Shown here one piece after another: positions 44,757 through 52,485 of a stretch of DNA of 64,000 nt. Each line of letters begins with the position of its first letter. Positions within the stretch are counted from its first letter, which is position 1. The DNA comes from Chryseobacterium joostei (GTDB lineage Bacteria; Bacteroidota; Bacteroidia; Flavobacteriales; Weeksellaceae). The stretch spans positions 1,736,001 through 1,800,000 of the forward strand of contig NZ_CP033926.1 in assembly GCF_003815775.1 (NCBI RefSeq), given 5' to 3'. The position numbers and the translations under genes were made by a program. The notes beneath the pieces were generated by a model, which made no database searches, was not told the DNA's origin, and worked only from the letters and a program-made list of their open reading frames with translations.

Positions 44757-46514
44757 TTATTCCTTGCCCAGCTTTTCTGAAATTCTCTTCAGGTTTTCAG
44801 ATCTCGGAAATTCTTTTATTTTCAAATTAAGATAGTCATTGATTTTCTTTTGAGTAGAAATATCTAATTTTGTATAAAATTCTTTAAAAGGCATCAAAAG
44901 GTCTTCCCTCTTTTCCATGAATGAACTGAAAAATAAATTTTCAAAATCTACAAAATCTAATCTCTGATTCAGGCAAAAGAAGTCCACTATATTTTTTAAA
45001 TAATCAAAGTAGAAATTCTGCCTTTCATTTTGGGGAACAAGCTCACTGAATTGATTTTTCAGAAAAATATACTTGAGTCTTATCCCTAAAGCTCCAGGAA
45101 AATCTGAAATTATTTTTTCCATTTTAGTATTAAACTCTCTAAGTTTTTCTTTTGAATTTATTTCCTTGTAACCGTTTTCTGATCCATAGTTTACTTCTTC
45201 GTAATACAAAGGATTTTCTGCAATATATTCCAATAAGGAAGATGTTGAAGAATAGATTTCTGTAGGTGTATTTTCCTTATATTTTCCCAATCCATCTTCC
45301 ATAAAAAGCAGCAATAACTTATTCATTGTATTGGTATATACCAGCAACCCATATCCCTGTTTCACAATTTCCAACGGATATTTGCCAAGTTCTTTCTGAA
45401 CTTCTGATAGAACCTGACTTTGCACTTCCTCCGAATTCCCCAAGACAGAATAATCTGTTTGTTTAATCAGTACTTTAAGTTTTTCGAAACAAGCTTCCCG
45501 ACTCTTGCACTGAAGAGTAAATTTCTTCAAAAATTCAGGGCTAAAATTGATTTTTCTAACTGCTCCCTCCATTAAAAACCCTAAATCCGGAACCTTATCC
45601 ATAGAAAAAGCAGTAACCAAACCTCTTAAGTGATCTTTTTGTTCTTCATTATTTTCCTTTTCATAAATTTCGGAAATCTTTTTTTGAAGCTCAAAAACAG
45701 AAAGCTTTTCTGTATCCTTTTTCATTTGTCTATTGAGAAGTACATACACTTTTTCAGTACTGGTGAATGGTCTGTCTTCTTCTCTTTTTTCAGAAATCCA
45801 TACCGAAACGGAGTCGCAGTCTGCCTCACAGTGACCAATGATTCTGCCTACCCCAATGTAATTCATTTTATCTCGTGAACTATTCCAAAGCTTTCTAAAT
45901 TCAGAAAACTTTATCTGCGAATTTTTAATACTTGCTCTGTCAAAATCCTTGAAATCTAATTTTAATAAGGAAAAGTATAACTGGGCATCGGAGCTAAGTT
46001 TCGTACTCATAAGGCTATCAATACTTACCAAAGCTTTCTGTTTTTCTGTATATGAAACACCTGACAATCTATTCGCATCTATCATCTTACTTCGGAAATA
46101 AAGTTTCATAGCTTCCATATTATAAGGATACTTTTTCCTGAAGCCAGAATATAAAATTTCATAATCTGCCGGGTTTTGAGTATATAATGCCAACCATACT
46201 TTTAAAAAATCCTGGTCTTCTCCTGAAAGTTTAGATTCTGAAATTTTGCGGTATGCTTTCTCCTTACCCAGAGTGTTATAATCCAGTAATGTTTGAATAA
46301 AAAAAGATTCCTTTGTATGCTTTTGGTAATAATCAGATTTCAACAAATCCTTTGCCTTTTTATAGCTTCCCTCTTTTGAAATTGATAAATTGATACCCAA
46401 CTGCTCCTGAAAAGATTCTTCCAGACAATCTGCGTAGGTATATGAAAAGAAATTGAACTGTGCTGAGAATATCACAGGAAAAAGTAGGGCTATGAATTTA
46501 AATATATTCTTCAT
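44757..46514 (-). CDS. Large secreted helical protein, unknown function
   Basis: I do not recognise this 585-residue protein. A signal peptide covers residues 1-19 (cleavage after FSAQ). The rest is predicted to be mostly helical, with several stretches of TPR-like spacing (KAKDLLKSDYYQKHTKESFFIQTLLDY; DQDFLKVWLALYTQNPADYEILYSGFRKKYPYN, read in parts), and is rich in Lys, Leu, Phe and Tyr. A few cysteines lie in GHCEADCDSV and QCKSREACF. It is probably a periplasmic TPR-like scaffold. A divergent promoter pair links it with the SH3-like gene on the other strand. Confidence 0.6.
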   Translation of the reverse strand: MKNIFKFIALLFPVIFSAQFNFFSYTYADCLEESFQEQLGINLSISKEGSYKKAKDLLKSDYYQKHTKESFFIQTLLDYNTLGKEKAYRKISESKLSGEDQDFLKVWLALYTQNPADYEILYSGFRKKYPYNMEAMKLYFRSKMIDANRLSGVSYTEKQKALVSIDSLMSTKLSSDAQLYFSLLKLDFKDFDRASIKNSQIKFSEFRKLWNSSRDKMNYIGVGRIIGHCEADCDSVSVWISEKREEDRPFTSTEKVYVLLNRQMKKDTEKLSVFELQKKISEIYEKENNEEQKDHLRGLVTAFSMDKVPDLGFLMEGAVRKINFSPEFLKKFTLQCKSREACFEKLKVLIKQTDYSVLGNSEEVQSQVLSEVQKELGKYPLEIVKQGYGLLVYTNTMNKLLLLFMEDGLGKYKENTPTEIYSSTSSLLEYIAENPLYYEEVNYGSENGYKEINSKEKLREFNTKMEKIISDFPGALGIRLKYIFLKNQFSELVPQNERQNFYFDYLKNIVDFFCLNQRLDFVDFENLFFSSFMEKREDLLMPFKEFYTKLDISTQKKINDYLNLKIKEFPRSENLKRISEKLGKE

Positions 46515-46533
46515 GATTATTTAATAGGAAGTT

Positions 46534-46586
46534 CAAATATAATTTTAAAATTCAGAATTCTGAAAAGCATTTAATTTATATATTTG
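46534..46586. promoter_or_regulatory. Divergent pair of -7 boxes
   Basis: TATATTTG occurs on the minus strand (complement of 46534-46541, 19 bases before the 585-residue gene) and on the plus strand (46579-46586, 20 bases before the SH3-like gene). The two promoters are back to back within 53 bases. Confidence 0.55.
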
Positions 46587-46606
46587 GAGCATCAAAAAAA
46601 GTCACC

Positions 46607-47404
46607 ATGATTTTCATAAACAAAGCATTCTACTTATCCGCTTTCAGTATTTTTTCTTTAGCACTCGTTAAGGGTCAGAATAAAGTTCCCTTTGGTGTTG
46701 TAAAAGCAGAGGAAGGATATGCCAATGTACGTGTACACAAGGACAATTACAGAAAAATTGTCGACAAAATCCGTATGCGTAAAGGTGATGTATTTGTTTA
46801 TGTAAAGCCTGCTCCGGGAGAAACTGAGTGGATATGGATCAAATATCCTGAAAAACAGGATGATGATAAGCCTTTTGTACGTTATGAAACTCTTGACAAG
46901 GAAGGAATGGTCAATAAGGAACGTATCGCTTATATTGATCAGCTTCCAGCCTATACTCCTTCAAAATCTAAAAACGGAAAATCATTAATTTTCACAGATA
47001 ATTCTGATCCCAAAGTTCTGACTTCTCAAAGAAGCAAAGTGGTCATTGATATTTACCCATCCAATGCCGGCTACCGTAAAAAGGAAAAGGATGCGGAAGG
47101 AAAGCTTCTTACGATTGATAAAGTAAAACCTTGGGGAATAGGAAACGATCTTCCCGAAGGAATGACGGAAATTAAGTCTATCAGAGTACAACAACCCGGA
47201 AGAGGGTCTGTTTTTGTAAGGGAAGCTATCAAAAACATGTTCCAGCCTACCATGGATTTTAACAACATAGGGGTTACTTCTCTGGACAACGACAATATTT
47301 TCCTTTATATGATCAATGGTTCGGGAGAAAACAGATATACCACCCTTTGGACGATCAAGAAAGGAAGAGTGATCAGCCAGATTATTTATCATAATCCGGA
47401 ATAA
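46607..47404 (+). CDS. Secreted SH3-like protein, paralogue of 23131-23832
   Basis: A 265-residue protein with a signal peptide (about residues 1-23, ending VKGQ). An SH3-like region (about 30-110) starts EEGYANVRVHKDNYRKIVDKI and ends GMVNKERIAYIDQLP. The C-terminal domain has the same landmarks as the paralogue at 23131: a WG dipeptide, then a proline, an I-V/R-V strand, and a closing LW/LF-TIKKGRV strand. Function unknown; likely periplasmic. The cobalamin riboswitch starts about 20 bases after its stop. Confidence 0.7.
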   Translation: MIFINKAFYLSAFSIFSLALVKGQNKVPFGVVKAEEGYANVRVHKDNYRKIVDKIRMRKGDVFVYVKPAPGETEWIWIKYPEKQDDDKPFVRYETLDKEGMVNKERIAYIDQLPAYTPSKSKNGKSLIFTDNSDPKVLTSQRSKVVIDIYPSNAGYRKKEKDAEGKLLTIDKVKPWGIGNDLPEGMTEIKSIRVQQPGRGSVFVREAIKNMFQPTMDFNNIGVTSLDNDNIFLYMINGSGENRYTTLWTIKKGRVISQIIYHNPE

Positions 47405-47410
47405 ATTCAT

Positions 47411-47418
47411 TATTTTTG
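47411..47418 (+). promoter_or_regulatory. Probable -7 box for the riboswitch transcript
   Basis: TATTTTTG, 10 bases before the first riboswitch helix; the -33 element is weak. Confidence 0.45.
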
Positions 47419-47428
47419 TACCGAAAAA

Positions 47429-47612
47429 GTTTAACGCTTATTCATCACAGAAACTGGTTCTGCCTAACCGCAGATTAAAAGGGAACCGTGTGAAAATCAC
47501 GGACTGTCGCGCAACTGTAAGTAACTGAAATCTTTATCAAAAGATCCACTGTGCGAGGCATGGGAAGGAGATAAAAGATGTTACAAGTCAGGAGACCTGC
47601 CTTTTCTTAAAC
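47429..47612 (+). promoter_or_regulatory. Cobalamin (B12) riboswitch
   Basis: All conserved blocks of the cobalamin aptamer are present in order: AAAAGGGAA (47477-47485), a helix with CCGTG / CACGG, the B12 box GACTGTCGCGCAACTGTAA with CACTG, GGCATGGGAAGG and AGTCAGGAGACCTGCC (47587-47602). An outer helix can form between GTTTAA (47429-47434) and TTAAAC (47607-47612). Such RNAs repress the downstream gene when adenosyl- or methylcobalamin binds. The next gene on the strand is an acyl-CoA thioesterase, 121 bases further on, not a transport or B12 gene. Confidence 0.93.
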
Positions 47613-47658
47613 AAGAAACTTTCGCGATCTGAAGTTTTATTGATCTGATGGATTGTTT

Positions 47659-47690
47659 CAGGGATTTCTAAGATTCCTGTCATTATTCTG
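47659..47690 (+). terminator. Possible expression platform hairpin
   Basis: CAGGGAT / ATTCCTG form a seven-pair stem with one G-T pair and a seven-base loop, followed by a T-rich stretch (TCATTATTCTGTTGTTTT). It lies between the aptamer and the thioesterase gene and could be the switch terminator; the tail is less T-rich than in a typical terminator. Confidence 0.4.
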
Positions 47691-47733
47691 TTGTTTTAAT
47701 ATTATTTCATTTCGCCTTAATTAATAATGAAAT

Positions 47734-48117
47734 ATGACTACAGAAGAAAGAATTGAAGCAGCCGAAACCAGAATCTTTAAAGCGGTTTTCCCCAACACAA
47801 CCAATCATTATGATACTCTTTTCGGAGGTACTGCCATGCAGCTGATGGATGAAGTAGCCTTTATTACTGCTACCCGATTTGCAAGAAAAAGAGTGGTAAC
47901 GGTAAGCAGCGATAAGATTGATTTTAAAAAACCTATTCCTGCCGGAACTATTGTTGAACTGATTGGAAGAGTTTCACATGTTGGAAAAACAAGTATGAAA
48001 GTGAGTGTGGAGATCTTTACAGAACAAATGTACTCCTACGAAAGAGAAAAAGCAATTGTAGGTGATTTTACCTTTGTAGCAATTGACGAATTCAAAAAGC
48101 CAATTCAAATACTATAA
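47734..48117 (+). CDS. Acyl-CoA thioesterase (hotdog fold)
   Basis: A 127-residue hotdog protein of the YciA/ACOT type: the FPNTTNHYDTLFGGTAMQLMDEVAFITATRFA segment carries the catalytic Asn/Asp positions and the central helix, followed by PIPAGTIVELIGRVSHVGKTSMKV and a closing FTFVAID strand. It should release free acids from acyl-CoAs in the cytoplasm. Its only visible leader is the cobalamin riboswitch. A strong terminator follows. Confidence 0.9.
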   Translation: MTTEERIEAAETRIFKAVFPNTTNHYDTLFGGTAMQLMDEVAFITATRFARKRVVTVSSDKIDFKKPIPAGTIVELIGRVSHVGKTSMKVSVEIFTEQMYSYEREKAIVGDFTFVAIDEFKKPIQIL

Positions 48118-48118
48118 T

Positions 48119-48155
48119 AATTTTCGGGCGGCCAATGGCCGCCCGAAAATTTTCC
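48119..48155 (+). terminator. Terminator of the thioesterase gene
   Basis: Very GC-rich stem TTTTCGGGCGGCC / GGCCGCCCGAAAA with a three-base loop. Confidence 0.85.
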
Positions 48156-48213
48156 AAAACAGGAATAACCAATCTCTTTCTTTCATAGAAATAAGACCGG
48201 ATATTGAGTTATT

Positions 48214-48807
48214 TTATGATTTCACTACTTTTTCAGTTTCCAGGCTTCTGTTTAATAAGAGTTCAAATGCTTCACCCATCTCGTCCGATGCTCTGGTAAT
48301 GGCATTTTCAAGCATATTTCTAATTTGCTTTTCCGTAACTCCGGCTTCTGTCCAGCTTTTTCCTGAAGTATGAGAATTCAGGATAAAAGGCATAATTCTA
48401 TCGATGGCACAAGCAAAAATAGCATCAGGAGTCTTTTCCTCTTCAAATTCCAGCCATAAATTAAAGAACTCTGTACGCAAAGGCTCATCCAGAATTCCAA
48501 AGATCTTTTGGGCAGAGACTTTTTCTCTTTCAAATTTTCCAACCATTGCTTTCTCATCAAACAAAAAAGTATCACCAGCTTCAATCTCTACAAGATCATG
48601 AATAGAAAGCATTCTTATTACCCTCAGCAAATCAATATCTGTACGGTTTTTCGCATATGGATAAAGGATTTGTGCCAGAATAATAATTTGCCATGAATGC
48701 TCTGCCGTATTCTCTCTTCGGGAGTCATCTGCATTATAATTTCTTCTTTGTACATTTTTCAGGGCATCCACTGCCAGGATAAAATCGATCTCTTTCTGTA
48801 TCTTCAT
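48214..48807 (-). CDS. HD-domain nucleotidase (YfbR/HDDC2-like)
   Basis: A 197-residue HD-domain protein with the metal-binding sequence AEHSWQIIILAQIL (His), IHDLVEIEAGDTF (HD) and the later DRIMPFILNSHT. This is the layout of 5'-deoxynucleotidases such as YfbR and HDDC2, which dephosphorylate deoxynucleoside monophosphates. It follows the XAC2610-like gene by 8 bases on the same strand and probably shares its promoter. Confidence 0.85.
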   Translation of the reverse strand: MKIQKEIDFILAVDALKNVQRRNYNADDSRRENTAEHSWQIIILAQILYPYAKNRTDIDLLRVIRMLSIHDLVEIEAGDTFLFDEKAMVGKFEREKVSAQKIFGILDEPLRTEFFNLWLEFEEEKTPDAIFACAIDRIMPFILNSHTSGKSWTEAGVTEKQIRNMLENAITRASDEMGEAFELLLNRSLETEKVVKS

Positions 48808-48815
48808 CTTACTTT

Positions 48816-49508
48816 TTATTTATGATATTCTTCGGCTGGATATACCTTGGTTTTGGTAATCCATTTATTATTTATTTTTTCTTGTGTAATCACCTTTACA
48901 TACTTTTCATCACTCTTATCCTCTTCCTTTTCAAGTACCTTATCCAGTCCTTTATTCGGAATCACCCTATATTCTGTGGTAAAAAAATTACAACATCCCG
49001 ACTTTCCATAGCAAATCAAACGTTTACGAACAGGATCCGTTTCAAAAAGATCAAAATAGCTTGATGCAATGTCTGTAAGCTCTTTACTTTTTACAAAGGC
49101 CATCCTTGTACTGTTAAACACATATACATCATAAGAAGCACTGCTATAGTTACCAAGATTTCCATTTCTTATTGCTATGTCCTCCGTTCCGTCAAAATTA
49201 AAGTCATCAAAAACCACAGGACTTTGTTCCTTTTTTAGTTGAATCATTTTTCCCGGCATCGGTTTTTGATCATTTTCGAAACTTAGCACCAGATTATCAG
49301 ACGTAAAAGTTTGTACCTTGGCATTTTTGTTATCAAACAATTCTACAGTTCCCTTACCCATACATCCGTCATTATAACAGTTTTCAATATGGATCACAGC
49401 ATCGTAGTTTTTCGACGCATCTTTAACCTCAAATTGATATTGTCCAAAACACACAGGCCCTAATAAAATAAAGGCAGATAAACCTTTGTAGTAATTTAAA
49501 ATATTCAT
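48816..49508 (-). CDS. Secreted XAC2610-like protein
   Basis: The ATG at 49508 gives 230 residues with a signal peptide (MNILNYYKGLSAFILLGPVCFGQ); a canonical promoter 48 bases upstream confirms that the longer frame is not used. The FDDFNFDGTEDIAIRNG and SSASYDVYVFN motifs match the XAC2610-related family, a beta-propeller-like repeat with calcium-type Asp residues. Two cysteines in GKSGCCNFF and two in ENCYNDGCMG could form disulfides. Function unknown. Confidence 0.75.
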   Translation of the reverse strand: MNILNYYKGLSAFILLGPVCFGQYQFEVKDASKNYDAVIHIENCYNDGCMGKGTVELFDNKNAKVQTFTSDNLVLSFENDQKPMPGKMIQLKKEQSPVVFDDFNFDGTEDIAIRNGNLGNYSSASYDVYVFNSTRMAFVKSKELTDIASSYFDLFETDPVRKRLICYGKSGCCNFFTTEYRVIPNKGLDKVLEKEEDKSDEKYVKVITQEKINNKWITKTKVYPAEEYHK

Positions 49509-49555
49509 GGTAATAGTAAATGTGAATTCAACTGTTTCTGTAAAAATCTCCATAA

Positions 49556-49586
49556 CAAAAATACGAATCCTACTACCCATCTCAAA
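49556..49586 (-). promoter_or_regulatory. Promoter of the XAC2610-like/HD unit
   Basis: On the minus strand TTTG (complement of 49583-49586), a 19-base spacer and TATTTTTG (complement of 49556-49563) form a canonical pair. Confidence 0.75.
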
Positions 49587-49635
49587 ATTCATACGCCTTT
49601 ATATCTCAAAATATGAAATCAGATCTCTGGTTTTT

Positions 49636-49721
49636 AGAAGCTGTTCCCGCTATCCGCTCATACTCCTCGCACCACTCCAAAACCCCAATATGCTGCGGGG
49701 TAACCGCTACTATCGGGGCTA
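49636..49721. repeat. Degenerate intergenic repeat, copy B
   Basis: The GC-rich partner of the repeat at 17643-17747, sharing TATCCGCTCATACTCCTC and the CTGCGGGGTAACCGCTACTA part. It lies in a 600-base gene-free stretch (49509-50105) whose remainder is A/T-rich and holds only the two flanking promoters. Short frames running through the repeat look accidental. Confidence 0.6.
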
Positions 49722-49994
49722 TGAAGTCTCATTATAAGCAATGTTGCCATTGGGTATCAATCAATTTGATCAGGATTGCAAAATACCGGCTGTCATAAAA
49801 TCCTTGATGTTTCAATCCTATTTAAAGTAAAACAAATATTATCTCATTACATTTCTCTATCTAAAGCACTCAATTTTTAAGGTTAAAATCAATTATTTTG
49901 CCTTTAATAAGAATTCCTTAAAATCTGCAATAAAATTATAATGCTGATTATCAATTAGTTAAACTATTTATTTTAAAAATTTCACTACTTTGTA

Positions 49995-50035
49995 TTGCAT
50001 AATACCATTTTATTTACATATCTTTGTAATGTAAA
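49995..50035 (+). promoter_or_regulatory. Promoter of the PadR-PspC unit with overlapping inverted repeat
   Basis: TTG (49995-49997), a 21-base spacer and TATCTTTG (50019-50026). A perfect inverted repeat TTTACAT-N9-ATGTAAA (50013-50035) covers the -7 box. A repressor bound there would block initiation, so it is a candidate operator for the PadR protein encoded 70 bases downstream. Confidence 0.6.
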
Positions 50036-50105
50036 ATTAGAATAGGCCCAACTAGCTAGGGGTATTTTTCTAAAATATATAACTAATTAACAAAACTTAT
50101 CAAAG

Positions 50106-50435
50106 ATGAATACTGAAAATACCAAAGCGCAAATGCGAAAAGGGATTCTGGAATTCTGTATTCTAAGTCTCATCAATAATCGCGAAATGTATGTTTCCGA
50201 TCTTATAGATGAACTGAAAAAAGGAAAACTGGATGTAGTGGAAGGGACCCTCTACCCTCTTCTTACAAGACTTAAAAATGGAGAGTTTCTCTCCTACAGA
50301 TGGGAAGAATCTACCGGGGGACCACCCAGAAAATATTATCAAATTACAGAAAAAGGAAAACTTTTCCTGGATGAACTTCTCAATACGTGGAATGAGCTTA
50401 CAGCCTCAGTAAACCAAATCACCCAACAAAATTAA
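50106..50435 (+). CDS. PadR-family transcriptional regulator
   Basis: A 109-residue winged-helix protein with the PadR pattern: QMRKGILEFCILSLI, YVSDLIDELKKGKLDVVEGTLYPLLTRLKNGEFLSYRW (recognition helix and wing, read in parts) and GPPRKYYQITEKGK. PadR repressors bind ligands or respond through membrane partners; PadR genes next to HAAS/PspC-domain genes are a recurrent pair. The PspC gene follows after 11 bases. It probably represses its own promoter. Confidence 0.9.
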   Translation: MNTENTKAQMRKGILEFCILSLINNREMYVSDLIDELKKGKLDVVEGTLYPLLTRLKNGEFLSYRWEESTGGPPRKYYQITEKGKLFLDELLNTWNELTASVNQITQQN

Positions 50436-50446
50436 AAAACAAAGCT

Positions 50447-52171
50447 ATGAACAAGACACTCTCAATAGGACTCGCAGGTTTTTCTTTTACCATAGAAGAA
50501 CACGCATATATAAAGCTCAGCGATTACCTGAACGCACTAAGAAGCTCACTGGATGCTTCTGAAGCGGATGAGGTAATGCATGACATAGAAATAAGAATGG
50601 TGGAGATTTTCAGAGATTCTCTGGGAAAACGTGAAGTGATCAACGATACAGATGTAGAAAAAGTAATCGCACAGATCGGAACCCCTGAGAAGATTGAAGA
50701 ACAAGAAGAGGCTTATTTTTCTGAAAAAAATACGACTAAAAATACAAACAACACCGGAAATAGTTACACAGACAAAAAACAATTGTTCCGTGATCCTGAA
50801 AAACAAAAAATTGCAGGAGTTTGCGCAGGTTTAGCTCAATATGTAGGAATGGATATTACTGCTATGAGAGCCATCTGGCTAGGGATTTTCGTCTTAGGAA
50901 TCTTCACAGCAGCAATTTCTTCTTCATTGATCGGACTTCTCTATGTAATTCTTTGGATTGTACTTCCAAAAGCTGAAACAGCAGCAGATTTCCTGAAAAT
51001 GCAGGGAAAGCCTATGAACTTCGACAATCTTAAGAATGAGTCTAATAAACTGGTACAATTTGCCAATGAATCTACTCAGAGGGTCGGAGAAATCTACACA
51101 GAAAACAAACCTTACATCAACAATGCCGGAAGCGGTATCTGGAATGTATTCAAGTACATCGTAGGAGGGTTCTTCGTATTGATGGCGGTAGGAAGCATTA
51201 TCGGAGTATTTGTATTGTTTGGGCTTTTCGGAATGGATACTGATTTTCCAGGAGCCAATCAGATAAGATTCTATATGGATGATAATGGTCTGGATAAGGT
51301 ATTGGCAGCCATTATGGTGATTGGAAGTTTAATTCCTGCTATACTTTTCAGCTTATTAAGCATCAAAATCTTCTCTCCGAAAACAAAACTTAGAAATATC
51401 GGATGGGTAATAGGAGGTTTATTTCTTCTTCTGATCGGACTGGGAACTTACTTTGGACTTAGCATGGCAAAGAAAAACCTGATCTATAAAGGAAGCAAGG
51501 AAGACACGGAAAACGTAGCCATTAATACTACATCTGATACCATTTATGTAGACATAAAGCAGGTAAGCATTCCGCAGAACTACAAGGCTTATGATGATGA
51601 CATCTATTCAGACAAAAATTCAGTGTATGAGGAAGACTATATCTCTGTAGAAGTAACCAGAAAACCTGATGTAAAAACACCTTATCTGATCATTAAGAAA
51701 GAAGGAAACGGGTACAACTATCCTCTTCAGCTGACAGTTCCTGTAGAAGTTATAAACAATAAGGTTATACTTCCTAACTACATCAAATATCCTTACGATC
51801 ACAGATTCAGAGACTACAGAGTAGATTATGAACTTGTAGTTCCTCAAAAGGCTGTTGTAATTCCATTGAAAAAAGACAGAATTGATTTCAACGGGGATCT
51901 GGATGGCGATGGCATTAATGATGACGATGAGAACAACGATGAAAACCACCACGGGGTAAGAATCGAAAAAAATAAAATCACAGTAAATGGTTCTAGTATA
52001 GAATACAACTCTGATGATAAGGACAGTATCATTATCAATGGTAAAAAAGTTCCTAATAACCAGGCTAAGAAAGTAATTGATTCCGTAGCATCCGATATTA
52101 AGAAAATAAATAAGGATATGGACATCAAAATCAAGGACGGAAAAAACGAAATTTCCATACAAACTAAATAA
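50447..52171 (+). CDS. PspC-domain membrane protein with HAAS-type N-terminus
   Basis: A 574-residue protein. Residues 1-83 look like a HAAS signalling domain (LSDYLNALRSSLDASEADEVMHDIEIRM), 111-177 form a PspC domain (LFRDPEKQKIAGVCAGLAQYVGMD with two helices), and three further membrane helices follow near 235-265, 285-305 and 318-340. The C-terminal 220 residues are extracytoplasmic and include an Asp-rich loop (DLDGDGINDDDENND, about 482-497) resembling a calcium-binding loop. PspC proteins sense envelope stress. Probably acts with the PadR protein encoded just upstream. Confidence 0.85.
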   Translation: MNKTLSIGLAGFSFTIEEHAYIKLSDYLNALRSSLDASEADEVMHDIEIRMVEIFRDSLGKREVINDTDVEKVIAQIGTPEKIEEQEEAYFSEKNTTKNTNNTGNSYTDKKQLFRDPEKQKIAGVCAGLAQYVGMDITAMRAIWLGIFVLGIFTAAISSSLIGLLYVILWIVLPKAETAADFLKMQGKPMNFDNLKNESNKLVQFANESTQRVGEIYTENKPYINNAGSGIWNVFKYIVGGFFVLMAVGSIIGVFVLFGLFGMDTDFPGANQIRFYMDDNGLDKVLAAIMVIGSLIPAILFSLLSIKIFSPKTKLRNIGWVIGGLFLLLIGLGTYFGLSMAKKNLIYKGSKEDTENVAINTTSDTIYVDIKQVSIPQNYKAYDDDIYSDKNSVYEEDYISVEVTRKPDVKTPYLIIKKEGNGYNYPLQLTVPVEVINNKVILPNYIKYPYDHRFRDYRVDYELVVPQKAVVIPLKKDRIDFNGDLDGDGINDDDENNDENHHGVRIEKNKITVNGSSIEYNSDDKDSIIINGKKVPNNQAKKVIDSVASDIKKINKDMDIKIKDGKNEISIQTK

Positions 52172-52177
52172 TTAACT

Positions 52178-52246
52178 TTAGAGAGTGGTAGAAGATGTGA
52201 ATGGATGGCAACCGTTTGAAATTCACATCCTTCTTCTCTCAAAAAA
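52178..52246 (+). terminator. Long hairpin after pspC
   Basis: GAGAG ... AGAAG-TGTGAAT pairs with ATTCACA ... CTTCT-CTCTC around an 18-base loop and is followed by six A and a mixed tail. Likely ends the padR-pspC transcript. Confidence 0.55.
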
Positions 52247-52344
52247 GTGAAAAAACCTAGTATTTAGTTCTCTATGTGAAAAAAAAAGTTTAATTTCGTA
52301 TAGTTAAAATTTAATAACCAAACAACCAAAAACACACTCTTATC

Positions 52345-52407
52345 ATGATACAATTTGCAATGGAATTCGTAATGAAAATCGTAGATTTAATCAACGGTTT
52401 GTTTTAA
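52345..52407 (+). CDS. Candidate 20-residue amphipathic peptide
   Basis: An ATG at 52345 opens a 20-codon frame ending in TAA at 52405-52407. The peptide starts MIQFAMEFVMK and ends LINGLF. Its polar residues (Q3, E7, K11, D14, N17, G18) fall every three or four positions and lie within about 120 degrees of a helical wheel, with Ile, Phe, Val, Met and Leu on the rest, so it would be a strongly amphipathic, weakly acidic helix like phenol-soluble modulins or small membrane peptides. A TAATTTCG promoter-like box lies about 40 bases upstream and a perfect hairpin with T-run follows. No homology claim is possible by eye; a chance ORF is not excluded. Confidence 0.5.
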   Translation: MIQFAMEFVMKIVDLINGLF

Positions 52408-52432
52408 GAGCAATAATATTTCAATATATTTG
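52398..52432 (+). promoter_or_regulatory. Promoter-like pair before the acyltransferase
   Basis: TTTG (52398-52401), a 23-base spacer and TATATTTG (52425-52432). Initiation would start at the following hairpin. Confidence 0.5.
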
Positions 52433-52434
52433 TA

Positions 52435-52466
52435 AAAGTATAACCAATAATTGGTTATACTTTTTT
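52435..52466 (+). terminator. Perfect hairpin with T-run
   Basis: AAAGTATAACCAA / TTGGTTATACTTT, loop TAA, followed by T; terminator of the small ORF, or a 5' stem-loop of the acyltransferase mRNA. Confidence 0.75.
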
Positions 52467-52485
52467 GTTTTTAATTCAAAAATCT

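Noticed and set aside
47648..47671. Seven-codon frame in the riboswitch leader
   Set aside because: Too short and overlapping the possible platform hairpin; no sign of a leader-peptide composition.
49613..49798. Open frames of 60-76 codons in the 600-base gap
   Set aside because: They lie on the intergenic repeat copy B and have no promoter or conserved domain.
51620..52162. 180-codon minus-strand frame inside pspC
   Set aside because: Shadow of the charged C-terminal region of pspC; rich in Ile, Phe and Tyr without pattern.
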